Counted from the first letter of the stretch, positions 33,583 through 45,505 are shown. The stretch: 64,000 bases of DNA from Mucor mucedo (GCF_025094135.1 NW_026252289.1:310001-374000); one strand, 5' to 3'. The notes: generated from the sequence alone by a model not told the origin. Made by a program: numbers and translations.

Positions 33583-34246
33583 GTGTGTTACTGGCATTGT
33601 GCCTTTAACCACTAGGAATGATATTCACTAGAGTTCTTGTTATAACATGGTATGTGTTATAATGAAGAGGCAAGCTAAATTGTAATTATTCGGTTTAATA
33701 GGAGTAAATACGACAGAAGTGCCGAAAGTTTTTGTTCCTTTGTTTTTATTTATAACCCTTCAAAGCGGAATAACAAACTAATTAACAACAGAATGCTCTA
33801 CTTATGGTCTATCCCTGAGTTTTGATTGGACACACCCATAGCCAGAATGCCGACGTACGTTGCCCCTCGCCCTGAATCCCCGACTACTGGAATATTCTGA
33901 AATCACATGCTGAGATTCAACACCATCAGTGTCCAGAACCTTCCCAGACCTTCCAAGACTATCCATGCAATAAACCCCCGCTTCCAAGTATCTCCGACGC
34001 CAAGTAATTAGTAGGCTGAAACCAACACTAAGACTAATTAAGTATGCCAAGACATTCTTAAATGCAAAGATATAAATACTTCGCCTTCCCCGTTCCATGT
34101 CGATTATCTTGTATTCCTTTCCCTTCCTCCTATAATCATTTATTATTATTAAATCTTTTATAAACCACTCTTCCTTTGTCTTTGTGTAACTAGTAGGTAT
34201 CTTCTGATATTATTTCTATAATATATTCCTTATCACATTCCTGACA
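33583..34246 (-). repeat. LTR-like repeat, long form, beside HNH copy B
   Basis: Same sequence as 7814-8552 but without the 75-bp insertion. Minus-strand start TGTCAGGAATGTG at 34246 abuts GTCCC in the transposase relic. It shares the TATA-like block near 33750. Copies A and B share this form, copies C and D the 403-bp form. Confidence 0.65.
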
Positions 34247-34710
34247 GGGACAATGACGTTGAACTTATTTCCATTCGGATGAAACTCAATTAGCCAAACT
34301 TGATGTTCAATGTCTGCCACATTCATAGCCGCGAATGTTGCTTGCGCTGAGCCTGAAAGAGTCTTGACAATTCGAACAGACATGTCGTCTCGGGTCACTT
34401 CATAAGATTCATTGAATTTGACTAGCGTCAAAACTGGGAGATGACATTCGAATGAACATGCTTTAAAGAAACCGAATGGCACTTAGAAGCTCACAGCGAT
34501 GGGAAACGTGAAAGTGGCTAAGGTAAAAACAGAAAAAGAAAAAAGGAGTGAGATGCTAACTGTTAAAAACAGGGATCGACTTACTTTTTTGTAGCCGGTG
34601 GTACAAAGCGGTGTTAATGCTACTTCGTTTGGTGCTTCTAGTGCTTGGATAAACAACAATGTCTACTCCTCCAGCATGTACCAAATACGAAGGAACGAGA
34701 TTAGGCGGGC
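34247..34710 (-). pseudogene. CACTA transposase C-terminal relic beside HNH copy B
   Basis: Minus strand 34490-34247 carries SGSAQATFA and NGNKFNVIV; an intron (acceptor near 34520, donor near 34587) precedes it. 34605-34710 is the inverted upstream piece reading NATSFG and YQIRRNEIRR on the plus strand, in this copy about 30 bp shorter (SSAWINNN). Not functional. Confidence 0.7.
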
Positions 34711-34765
34711 ACACCATCCGTACCTTGCTTCCCATTTCTTTTTTATTTCCTTTCAGTCCAAAGAA

Positions 34766-35937
34766 ATGGGAAATAAGAAACGCAAGAGTCTTTCTAGTAA
34801 GTATTTTTTGGACGACAATATAGTTTGTACAGAAACTCATAAATTGACTAATGTAGACGAAGACATTACCCATAACAAAAGAAAAACAGACAAGGCTGAG
34901 GAAGCTGATAACGAGCAGGTACCACTTCATTACCCTGTTTCTTCAAGCAGTGGTAATGATAGTGGTCCTCCCGTCATCGGCTCTTCCAGTGATGCCGAGT
35001 CTAGTCAACCACCACTCCCCAAAAAAAGGAAGCCAAACACAGCCATTCTTCAAAAAGAAACGAAAAAGGTAGTACGTAAAGATACGTGTTATATGACATA
35101 GATATTAATGTATTTGCAATAGTATTTTGGAGGATTTCAAAGCCCTTGTTATAGGAAGAAACCGCTTTGACAACGTTATCCCCCGAAGGGAAAGAAACCG
35201 TTGTGGGTGCGTTATGCCCAAAAGGGGAGGAAACCGCAAACCGGACAGTAAGTTTATCATATATTTTTTTGTGCACCTTGCTGAAGTCATCTTTTTTTTT
35301 TTCAAAGGAAAAATACAATATTTGCAACAGCTGCAATGTCAAGATAATTGGAACAAGTCTTTTGTTCCAGTTGGCAGCACCAAAAAGCAACAGTTGTTGC
35401 ATGGGATGTTATAAGTAAGTTAAAGAACAAAAAGAAAAACATCGACCATTAATCATTGTTTTTAGGCTGGATGGATTTCTTTCTTCAGGCCAGGATAAAT
35501 CCGAGTTCAATATGTGGTTGAAAACCCACAAAATACCCAGTAATGATCGACCGCCGGTGTTGTCCGAAGAAACGCTGACAAAACGATTGGGCGCCCGAAG
35601 AAAGGGCATGAAAATCCGTATCTCCAAAAAAAAAAGCAACGGATCAAAACTTGCTTCAGTCGAACAACTAAAGAAAATGTGCAAAGAAAGTCAGTATCGA
35701 TGCATAATTACCGGGTGTGAAATATCTTTTCACGATCTTAAAAAGCAAAGATACCCATATTGGGCACTTTCCATCGACCACAAGTTCCCCTTAACGCACT
35801 GCAGAAATGATCCCTTTGCCTGGACCATTGGCAATCTCCAAGCCATGGCCGGCAGCATTAATGCTATCAAGGGTGATCTGTCTGATGACGAAGTTAAACG
35901 TTGGTACGATCAGTACTTCTATAAAAATTGTAAATAA
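34766..35937 (+). CDS. HNH endonuclease gene, copy B, nearly intact
   Basis: ATG 34766-34768. Same four-exon plan as copy D: basic Ser-rich N-terminus with NLS-like PKKRKPN; exon 2 with about two and a half 12-aa repeats; zinc exon (CNSC and CCMGCYK, 35308-35414); and HNH exon (35466-35937) with CIITGCEISFH, WALSIDHKFPL, IGNLQAMAG and INAIKGD. The only defect seen is TAG at 35152-35154, where copy D has TGG. That TAG could instead serve as a splice acceptor (TTATAG), used with the GTAGTA donor at about 35068, which keeps the frame. The gene is thus either dead at one codon or spliced differently. Divergent from the transposase relic. Confidence 0.7.
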
Positions 35938-36421
35938 TAAAAATCCCTCTTAGCTCAGTTTTTCTAAATAATATCAATATCATTTAATCGTAACCTTCCC
36001 TCGTAAAAATTAAAAAGCCCGCCGTTCCATGAATAGGGGTGAAGAACCATTCGATACTGTGTGGAGAATATCTTTGATATAATAATAAAATTAATTTCAT
36101 ATCACATTAAGGATGGATAAGTATATAAAGTTTAATCATGAATCACACATTACCCCACTTGTTCTCATTCTACTTTTGATGTCTATACACATGGCATACC
36201 CTGTGGCGAGTAAATATTTATTCCGCAAAAAAACAATACAATCGAATGGGCCTGGACTATAAAATATTAATAGATCGTGAGCACAAATATTACTCTTGTC
36301 ATTTGATGTTGTAACTGTTGATTCCTCTGACTAATATTTATATGCTCAGTATGGAAGGGCTAAATTTAGAGACGTGTTGATTATTTACTATCACCAGATT
36401 ATTACATCATGATCCAATAAT
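35938..36421 (+). repeat. HNH 3' flank and U repeat, copy B, cut by element IV
   Basis: Same order as 12372-12900 (Z, Y reversed, X reversed). It stops at CATGATCCAATAAT, where CACTA element IV begins at 36422. Confidence 0.7.
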
Positions 36422-36760
36422 CACTATGGCGGACATACCAGCAGCTGTGAACCAAATGGAAACATAACTGCCATTTTTTTATTTGCTCGATATCCCCAGC
36501 CAATAAGATTCGAGCAAAAGATTGCTACAAATGATCATAATATCATAAAAAAACAAAAGTGCTTCAAAAACATTTCTGGAACCGTCAATATGTAGTTTAG
36601 ATGTTATAAAAACTATCTCGAACTTAAAATTAGATTGGTATATGCCAAAAATTTGTTGCAATATTGATCCGAATTTGATGGGTTACGGTATAAAAAATAA
36701 TTTTTTGCGCCTGTGAAGCAAATGGTAACAAACTGCCATTTTTTTATTATTTTAAAAACC
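36422..36760. repeat. left subterminal repeat region of element IV
   Basis: Contains the TIR, CAGCTGTGAACCAAATGGAA and its partner ending AACTGCCATTTTTTT, and again CCTGTGAAGCAAATGG with AACTGCCATTTTTTT near 36710-36745. Such arrays are the usual binding sites of CACTA-encoded TnpA-type proteins; binding here is inference. Confidence 0.7.
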
Positions 36761-36922
36761 AGATTTATTTATTTTATTTTTTTTAAAAAAAAGAAGTTCT
36801 TTTTTTCGGTTCTGTGCTTCTTTTATTATCATTTTGCCCCAAGAAAATATGACCTTATTCTATTCGACATGTGTTCCATAAAAAAAAAGAAAAGTAATGA
36901 AACGAATGGCAATTACAAAAAC

Positions 36923-39900
36923 TTACAAAATGGAAAGGTTTCCTTTATTTGCTTGAAGATTATCGTTGAATACATAGTAGGGGGCAATGACGTAGAACTG
37001 GTTTCCATTGAGAGGAAACTCAATTAACCCAACTTGATGTTCAATGTCTGCCACGTTGATGACCGCGAATGTTGCTTGCGCTGATCCTGAACGAGCCTTG
37101 ACAATTGGAACAGACTTGTCGTGTCGGGCCACGTCGTGGTGTTTCATGACTTCAACTAGCGCCAAAAACTGTGGGATATTATTCAAGTCAACATGCTTGA
37201 AAAAGAACTGAACAGCACCTACAAGCCAACAGTGAAGGGAAACGTGGAAGTGGCTAAGGTAAAAATAGAAAAAGAAAAAGGAGTTAGGAGCTAACTCAAT
37301 GAAAACAGGAATCGACTTACTTTTTATAGCTGGTGGTGAACATCACGTAATGGTTTCCCGACTTATCTGGTTCCTTTGTCTTTGGTAAATGCTGGAGGAG
37401 TAAATATTGTTGTTTATCCAAGCACGAGAAGCAATGGCAATTTCAGAATCACCGAAAGAAGTAGCAGCATTAGTACCACTAGATCTTCGGTAATATCTAG
37501 ATAAGGCATCCTTTACTCGGCTACATCTGATATCTTCTATCATCTCACCATCCAGAGAGGCGTTACCACCAAACGGCGCCCAAAGCTGCACATCATCCAG
37601 GCTATCAGGAAGATCCATGAAATCGATGTCACCTGGTCCGGCTGGTACGATCAAATCAATTTCCCTCGTAATATCCATAATACCGTTGATGAAATTACGA
37701 ATTGCAAATCTTTCAATGAGCATACTTGCATTTCTACCGCCCATTCTTCTTGATTAAATTAGTTTCGAGTATACACCAATCACTCTCTCCATAGATCTTG
37801 CAGAGTAACACCTCAAGGGACCTTGTTACTTGATGATGTATGGAACTTGAATCAAGTAATGTTGGACAGGACGAAACACGCTCCGAGAGATGTTTTTTAG
37901 ATTGATTTGCTCCAGAAGATACGTGTGCCAAGTCGCAAAGAAGCTGTCAAAGGTAATATATTTCTGTTAAATAACTGATATCCCAATACTTTAGTATACC
38001 GACTTACCCCTCCATTTCATTGATAAGATCTGGTGTAAGATCCCACTACAATGCAAGAGCACAACCTTTGACCAAACCCAGGACGTTATTTTTGGCAGAC
38101 CTGTTAGGCAGGTAGGGCACAACCAGTGTGGGAACAATGTACAAAAGGAAGTCCAACCAATCCACCGCACGTGTACCATCAATCTTTTTCAAAACATTGT
38201 CGAAGCTACCCTGGAAAGAAACGGGGACATGCTTTCTCGATGAAGTGATGCAATCCCCAATAATATCTAAATTTTTCTTGAGATGTAGAAAGGATAGTTG
38301 GCGATTGAGACGGTTTTATCTCGCTTTGTATAGTAGTACTTTTGATCTTTGGAAATTTCTACTGTGATCAGATCGTATAAATGTTTGCCGATACCTCTGG
38401 CTATAAGATGGAGCTCATCCAACCCAAAAAATGAGGAACCGGAAAATGTCGATAGCTCACTGAAAACACTAGGTTGGTAAATGTTTTTTATCTATAGTAG
38501 GTACACTCTATTAATCTCGAGAAAACAAAAGGTCAAGTCATTATACTTACAGGATTTCCAGTTATGTAGTCTTGCAATGGTCTCAATAGGGCAGAACTAT
38601 CGTCGAAATACTTTCCATGAGACTTATTGTCTGGACTTCTCCCTTTCGATTCACAAAAACGACAACCGTATGTACTGGTATGAGAACCGATGTGAGCCAT
38701 ATCCGCCACAGCTGGAATATCACCAGAGGCCAGCAACAAATATACTTTGGAGCGACAGATTTCGATATCACCACGTTTAACAGCAAGCCCATGGGTTTCC
38801 AAATCCTTTAACTCGTCGATGATGGGCCGCAAGAATGAATCCAGATGAGTAGGTTTTTTAGGACCAGGTAAAATTGCTAGCTGTAACATATGCTCGTTTG
38901 TGTATCTAATGTCTAGTGTTTAGAAAGTTGTAACTTTTAAGACCAGTATAAGTTGTTACCTGATGGAAGGATCAAGATTGAATATCACAACGTGGATGAT
39001 TGTAAAAGAATTTTTGCCCTTCTTTTGGTTTACAAACCCATCCGTGTAAAGACCAATGGCGATATCGTCAGGATTGGAGAACAATCCCTTTCTTACCAGA
39101 TCCTTGTAAATTTGCCCATCGAAAATATCACTCATTTGCATGTTTCTTGATTCCCTGTTGGCTCTATACTTTAGAAGGTCTCTAGTGTGAGGATCAGCCA
39201 ACATGTTGGAAAGAAGATCACCGATAGACATCAATTTCATACTGGCGTTGGGGACCTTAATCAATTCAGTGCTAGTCTTATATCGCTTTTCGTCACAGTC
39301 GATACATTGGTCTTCTTCATCATCCAATCCATACAATCTACAGCCGTTGGGACAGACATCATATTCGTGTCCATGAACACTGGATTTAGCTTTGACTAAA
39401 TCAGCAACAACCTCACCATAGCTAATTTTGGCTCCGGGTTCTGAATGAATTACCAATGTGATGCTAGAAAATTTAATGTATCAAGACCATATGTTTATTT
39501 TTATTACCCATCATAATCTCATCGTGGTCCCGAATAACCGTATTAACAAATCTTACAATGTCCCTGTAAGCAGCTCTGGCTATCTTGTGTTGCAGCATCA
39601 ATTGGGAAAGATGAATGCTCATTAATTCAGCTTTTGTGAATGTGTTGGAGCCGATTCTACTGGCTTGATAAACGTGAGCCCTGCCTTCATTTTCTTCAAA
39701 GCTGCATCCGCAATTATAATTGATTTGGTCATCAACATCCATGCCAACGGGGGTAGAGACTAAAATTATCTTGTAAGTTATTTTTAAAATAAGGAGATAA
39801 GGTAGTTATTTGTACCGTAATCACTGACGTCTCCATTATCAGCAGAATTATAATTGCTTTCTTGCATATCGGTATCTTCAGATGTTGTTGTTCTTATATG

Positions 39901-40029
39901 AACTCTCTTATGGTTTTGGAGTTGACGGTGACTGTCAAAGATCATCAAACAGCTGTCACATTCAAAAGCTTCACGAGGAAGTCTATCTCTTTGTCTGTTG
40001 GCATTTGACGAAGAGGGAGGGAATGACAT
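36923..40029 (-). pseudogene. CACTA transposase of element IV, degenerate
   Basis: Starts at 40029 with a C2H2 zinc finger (FECDSCLMIFDSHRQLQNHK). It continues through CGCSFEENEG (39715), the CPNGCRLYG..CIDC zinc region (39350), the DIFDGQIYKDLVRKGLF block, ILPGPKKPTHLDSFLRPIID (38870), LLASGDIPAVADMAHIGSH and STYGCRFCESKG, then DELHLIARGIGKHLYDLI (38430) and DWLDFLLYIVPTLVVPYLPN. The C-terminal exon ends at 36923. Defects: a one-base shift near 38270, TAG at 38046-38048 where Gln is expected (ALAL-stop-WDLT), and TAA at 37754-37756. Otherwise nearly complete. The last two exons are the source sequence of the relics beside the HNH genes. Confidence 0.85.
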
Positions 40030-40486
40030 TTGAAAATTTTGATATTTGTAGAAGTGTGATTTATATTTGGAAAATGTAAGCGGTGTAAGTAATGTCTATA
40101 TGTAAGGTGCTTTTTATATACTCAATAACTTAAGTTTAAAATCGCCTTTTTAATTATTTCCCTTTCATAGTGACATACGTCAATGATGAAAGTTTCCTGG
40201 AAGATGACGACAGGTACGATATATTATTAGCTATGGTCTTTGACCTTAAGTATTAATTTCGATTTTGTTTCCGTCATTTAAATTTTAAAACGCCATGACA
40301 TGACGACATGTCGTCAAAAAAAAAAAAAAAAAAAAAAAAATGACATAATTTAGATAAGCAGACAATTCAACTCCAAGTAACTAAAGGTGGGATAAAAATA
40401 TATTATATGTACTAGCATATCTTCTTTTAACTTTTTTATACCTTTTTATTCATTAAAAAAATTTATTTTAAAACAAACATTTCCAA
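40030..40486. promoter_or_regulatory. presumed bidirectional promoter region of element IV
   Basis: The 457 bp between the divergent transposase and accessory starts. It contains a 24-nt poly-A run (about 40317-40340) and TATA-like stretches (TATATTATATG near 40400). No motif is diagnostic; the assignment rests on gene orientation. Confidence 0.4.
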
Positions 40487-41488
40487 ATGTCTGATATGAA
40501 TATTGCACTCACCAATTCTGTTCGTAAAATCGAACTTGACGTTACCGAGATCAAACAAATGCTAGCTGCGCTGTCTGATCAGTTCAAAAATCAATTTGCA
40601 CCAAACATCACCGATGAAGATGTAAATATGATACAAAAAAGTATCGTCGAACAAAGTGGTAAAGCATATCCTTCCCAGATTCTGATAATCGTGACTGAAT
40701 CAGTTTTTTTTTGTATTTTTTAAGCTCTTGATCGAATCACCGAGTCGGTAAAAAGATCCCAAGTGATTGAATATCCTGATCAGCTTGGTAAACGAACGAT
40801 TGACACAAATTCTGAAGAGTTTGAAGGAAAGAAGGTCTCGGGTAGACTTAGTATACTGCTGCAACTTTTACACACAAAAGACTGGCAGTTATTTTGTAAG
40901 GAAATTCCCGATGAGCAACAAAAGCCACCTCTAGTCCCAATTTCACAACGTGATTTGGAAATCAAACGAGTTCAGTTGAAGTCACTGGCACGTTCGTTGA
41001 AGCATGATTTGATTGACCTGGACCACCCTGACGTGTTAAAAAACTGGAAGGATATCCCGGCAAATGATAGGGATTTTTACATGTTGCGCCTGGAAAAGCT
41101 TGCGAATGACAAGGGATTCAAAATATACCAGTGTAAGAGAATGTGGTGTGCCAAAAGCTTGTTAAGGGAGAGCTTTAAAAGGGACAACCAAACATACAGG
41201 AGAAGGGTAACAGTAAAACATTCTTTAGCGGTTTCTTTCATCAATATCGTTAACAAGGTAAAAAAATGTAGAATCAACAAGATCCCGATAGTTCAGACTC
41301 TATCAATGACGCTTTCGAAGATATGGGTCGCGATGAGTCCCCCATCATAGCAGACGTGCTGTAAGTTTTTTTTATTGTTTTTCATGCTTGATATATGTAT
41401 ACTCATATGCGATAATTATTTTTTATACAGTTCTCCTCCACCAGAGGTAGCGAATGAACCTTCACGTAAAAGAACCAGAAGAAGATAA
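40487..41488 (+). CDS. CACTA accessory (TnpA-like) protein of element IV
   Basis: ATG 40487-40489. Exon 1 ends near 40659 and exon 2 (from about 40724) ends at a GTAACA donor near 41207. Exon 3 (about 41271-41361) and exon 4 (about 41431-41488) complete a frame ending SRKRTRRR. A coiled-coil N-terminus (SVRKIELDVTEIKQMLAALS) is followed by a central globular part (DLIDLDHPDVLKNWKDIPAN), a basic stretch (RESFKRDNQTYRRR) and an acidic tail (QQDPDSSDSINDAFEDMG). The layout resembles the accessory proteins of elements I and II, though with little residue identity. If the first intron is not used the frame stops early. Role inferred, not seen. Confidence 0.6.
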
Positions 41489-42329
41489 TAGTCGTGTCTG
41501 GTCGACATGATTGGTCCATTCTGGTTTTTAGCTTCTTTATTAGTGTATATTTTAGCGTTCTTTTAGCTTACAATTTTTTCTCTCTTTCTTTTACTTTTAT
41601 TTATCTTTTAAAATAAATAGCCTTCAAATAACAATGGTAAGGGTATATAGCACCTTCAAAATAACGGAAAGTGTGAACAATTATGTTGGAATTGGGTATG
41701 TTTGCAATGACTGAAGCAATAACATGTAATCTGTATAAAAAACTAAAGGGTTTTTTTTTTTAGATAAAAATTTAGCCTATTTTTTTTTTATTTTGATCAA
41801 ACTGAAGTACGTCTGTATAATATAACCATTTTCCATAGATAATGGTCCTCATCAATAAACGGTTCTATCTTTACAGGTAAATAGCCTTTAAAAAGTTATG
41901 TTTTATTCTTATTGATATCATACTACTTAATATAGACTATTTCTTCTGTGTACCTTTCACTCAAACGACGACATTTTAGGAACACCACCGGTCAAATAAT
42001 CATCGACATCAGAACTTAAGGCTGGTAATAAAATACAGAATTAATTACAATATTACTATTTCCTGACAATACTTTTATAGAGTGTTAAGAGAGTCAAAGG
42101 TAAGCTAAAGTAACATCCAAGCATTATAATGGTATATCTTATTGCCATGTATACAACCACATACCTAAATAAAAAGGTTAAAGTTATATCAAACCCTCCT
42201 ATACACCACTGAGATATAAATAAACAATCCAATAAAACGTGCTTTACTGCCAATAATAACGATGAATAAGAAAATGTGAGCCTACCCAATATAGAAGAAT
42301 GGGTCTAAAAGAAAGGTTAAGGGTTTGTC

Positions 42330-42653
42330 CGTTTAAAAAAAAATGGCAGCTGTGAACGTTTTGTTATTATAGAATATCATAACTGCCACTTTTACAAGCC
42401 AGGAAAATGGAAGCTGTGAATGATTTGTCTTCAACAAACTAAAATAGATGCCATTTTTTAAAACCAAAAAACAGCAGCAGTGAACCTCTTGGCTTCATTC
42501 AACTGTTAAAGGTGCCATTTTTGCCAGCCAAAAATATGGCAGTTGTGCCCCTTTTGTTATTATAGAATGTCATGTCTGCCACTTTTGCACGCCAAAAAAA
42601 TGGCAGTTTTGTGAAGTAAATGGCAGATAGTTGCCATTGTTTCCGCCATAGTG
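42330..42653. repeat. right subterminal repeat region of element IV
   Basis: At least six copies in alternating orientation of a motif such as ATGGCAGCTGTGAA or its complement TGCCATTTTT. Two larger units share TTTTGTTATTATAGAATRTCAT (R = A or G), at 42358-42380 and 42549-42571. It ends in the TIR CCGCCATAGTG. 41489-42330 has no recognised gene. Confidence 0.75.
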
Positions 42654-42689
42654 AGCTCTAATATGGCTATAGCCTTGCTAGGTCACCAC

Positions 42690-43189
42690 AGCGCTTACTA
42701 TTCTCCCTAGAACTATCCCAGTTCGTTATATAAATATCCATAGTTTTTTCTCATAGACCATCAATACATTTTTTGAATACATTTTGTTGAATACATTTTT
42801 TATACGTTATTAATTATATTTTTTCGTCCATAATAAAGGGGTATCCAAGTTCTAACAGTATCGCTTTTGGTTTATTTTTTATTTTGTTCTCCATGCAAAA
42901 CAAGAATAAATATTTACTCGCCACAGGGTATGCCATGTGTATAGACATCAAAAGTAGAATGAGAACAAGTGGGTTAATGTGTGATTCATGATTAAACTTT
43001 ATATACTTATCCATCCTAAATGTGATATGAAATTAATTTTATTATTATATCAAAGATATTCTCCACACAGTATCAAATGGTTCTTCACCCCTATTCATGG
43101 AACGGCGGGCTTTTTAATTTTTACGAGGGAAGGTTACGATTAAATGATATTGATATTATTTAGAAAAACTGAGCTAAGAAGGTTTTTTA
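42690..43189 (-). repeat. HNH 3' flank and rearranged U repeat, copy C
   Basis: Same rearranged order as 15240-15817 (block X inverted, Y missing). It starts about 37 bp after the right end of element IV. Confidence 0.65.
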
Positions 43190-44396
43190 TTATGTACAAT
43201 TTTTAAGGAAATACTGATCGTACCAACGTTTAACTTCGTCATCTGACAGATCACCCTTAATAGCATTAATGCTGCCGGCCATGGCTTGGAGATTGCCAAT
43301 GGTCCAGGCAAAGGGATCATTTCTGCAGTGCCTCAATGGCAACTTGTGATCTATGGATAAAGCCCAATATGGGTATCTCTGCTTTTTAGGATCGTGAAAA
43401 GCGATTTGACACCCGGTTATGACGCATCGGTATCCACTTTCTTGGCAAAGTTTCTTCAGCTGATCAACTGAGGCAAGTTTGGTACCGTTACTTCTCTTTT
43501 TTGTGATTCTACCTTTCATTGACTTTCTTCTTCCTGTCAATCTTTTGGTCAAGACATCCGGAGACATCGTTGGCGGCTTATCGTGCGTTGGTATCTTCTG
43601 CGTTTTTAACCACATATTGAAATCTGATTTTGTGTCGCCAGACTAAAGAAACCCAGCCAGCCTAAAAACAGTTATTAATGGTCGACGTTTTACTTTTTGT
43701 TTTTTAACATACTTGTTGCACCCATTACAACAGTTGTTGCTGTTTGGGGCAGCCAATGGAAACAGAAGACTTGTTCCAATCATTTTGACATTGCAGCTGT
43801 TACAAATATTACACGTTTGCTTTGAAAAAAAAAAGATGACTTCAGCAAGGTGCACAAAAAAATATATGATAAACTTACTGTCCGGTTTGCGGTTTCCTCC
43901 CCTTTTGGGCATAACGCACCCACAACGGTTTCTTTCCCTTCGGGGGATAACGCTGTCAAAGCGGTTTCTTCTTCTTCGGGGGATAACGTTGTCAAAGCGG
44001 TTTCTTCCTATAACAAGGGCTTTGAAATCCTCCAAAATACTATTGCAAATACATTAATATCTATGTCATATAACACGTATCTTTACCTACTACCTTTTTC
44101 GTTTCTTTTTGAAGAATGGCTGTGTTTGGCTTCCTTTTTTTGGGGAGTGGTGGTTGACTAGACTCGGCATCACTGGAAGAGCCGATGACGGGAGGACCAC
44201 TATCATTACCACTGCTTGAAGAAACAGGGTAATGAAGTGGTACCTGCTCGTTATCAGCTTCCTCAGCCTTGTCTGTCTTTCTTTTGTTGTTGGTAATGTC
44301 TTCGTCTACATTAGTCAATTTATGAGTTTCTGTACAAACTATATTGTCGTCCAAAAAATACTTACTAGAAAGACTCTTGCGTTTCTTATTTCCCAT
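43190..44396 (-). pseudogene. HNH endonuclease gene, copy C, two nonsense codons
   Basis: ATG 44394-44396 (MGNKKRKSLSSKYF). Same exon order as copy D: Ser-rich linker, three to four 12-aa repeats (EETALTTLSPEE, EETALTALSPEG), zinc exon (CNICNSC and CCNGCNK) and HNH exon (CVITGCQIAFH, WALSIDHKLPL, IGNLQAMAG, INAIKGD). TAG at 44008-44010 matches the copy B site and might act as a splice acceptor. A second TAG at 43643-43645, just inside the HNH exon (GFL-stop-SGDTK, TCG in copy D), is not removable by an obvious splice. Probably inactive, although the HNH domain itself is uninterrupted. Confidence 0.8.
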
Positions 44397-44439
44397 TTCT
44401 TTGGACTGAAAGGAAATAAAAAAGAAATGGGAAGCAAGG

Positions 44440-44981
44440 TACGGATGGTGTGCCCGCCTAATCTCGTTCCTTCGTATTTGGTACATGCTGGAGGAGTAAA
44501 CATTGTTGTTTATCCAAACACTAGAAGCAATGGCAATTCCAGAAGCACCAAACGAAGTAGCATTAACACCACTCGATCATCAATAATATTTAGAAAGGGT
44601 ATCTTTTACTCATTGCGTGCTTTGTACCACCGGCTACAAAAAAGTAAGTCGATCCCTGTTTTTAACAGTTAGCATCTCACTCCTTTTTTCTTTTTCTGTT
44701 TTTACCTTAGCCACTTTCACGTTCCCCATCGCTGTGAGCTTTTAAGTGCCATTCGGTTTCTTTAAAGCATGTTCATTCGAATGTCATCTCCCAGTTTTGA
44801 CGCTAGTCAAATTCAATGAATCTCATGAAGTGACCCGAGACGACATGTCTGTTCGAATTGTCAAGACTCTTTCAGGCTCAGCGCAAGCAACATTCGCGGC
44901 TATGAATGTGGCAGACATTGAACATCAAGTTGGGCTAATTGAGTTTCATCCGAATGGAAATAAGTTCAACGTCATTGTCCC
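44440..44981 (+). pseudogene. CACTA transposase C-terminal relic beside HNH copy C
   Basis: 44440-44616 is the inverted piece, including the part complementary to GAGTAAAAGATACC. From about 44617 the forward transposase resumes with an exon end at the GTAAGT donor (44643), an acceptor near 44710, and the C-terminal exon with SGSAQATFA and EHQVGLIEF. The solo LTR interrupts it at 44982; 45385-45600 is the remaining 3' flank. Confidence 0.7.
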
Positions 44982-45384
44982 TGTCAGGAATGTGATAAGG
45001 AATATATTATAGAAATAATATCAGAAGATACCTACTAGTTATACAAAGACAAAGGAAGAGTGGTTTATAAACAATTTAATAATAATAAATGATTCTATGA
45101 GGAAGGGAAAGGAATACAAGACAATCGACATGGAACGGGGAAGGCGAAGTATTTATATCTTTGCATTTAAGAATGTCTTGGCATACTTAATTAGTTTTAG
45201 TGTTGGTTTCAGCCTACTAATTACTTGGCGTCGGAGATACTTGGAAGCGGGGGTTCATTGCATGGATAGTCCTGGAAGGTCCTGGACACTGATGTTCTGG
45301 AATCTAACCATGAAATTCCAGAACATTCTATTAGTCGGGGGATGTATGGTCAGGGGCAAAGTGCAAAGTACGTGATTCATGACA
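44982..45384 (+). mobile_element. 403-bp solo LTR (copy C)
   Basis: TGTCAGGAATGTG ... GATTCATGACA, the same length and the same insertion site as 17563-17965. The left duplication is GTCCC; the right is GTCCT, one base decayed. Inherited by duplication with the surrounding segment, not an independent insertion. Confidence 0.85.
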
Positions 45385-45470
45385 GTCCTCTACTATATAT
45401 TCAATGATAGTCGTCATGCAAATAAAGGAAACCTTTACATTTTGTATGTTTTTGTAATTGCAATTCGTTT

Positions 45471-45505
<35 letters not shown>

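Larger units (their letters stand above)
36422..42653. mobile_element. CACTA element IV, 6,232 bp, CACTATGGCGGA ends
   Basis: The left end reads CACTATGGCGGA at 36422-36433 and the right end is its exact complement at 42642-42653. Both ends carry subterminal copies, in both orientations, of a motif like AAATGGCAGCTGTGAAC and its complement. Inside are a transposase pseudogene (36923-40029, minus) and an accessory gene (40487-41488, plus), divergent from a 457-bp shared region. Flanking trinucleotides (AAT left, AGC right) do not match, so the flanks were rearranged after insertion or the ends are mis-set by a few bases. Confidence 0.85.

Noticed and set aside
36419..42656. A 3-bp target duplication around CACTA element IV
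   Set aside because: Left neighbour AAT and right neighbour AGC differ, so no duplication is claimed even though the TIRs match exactly.
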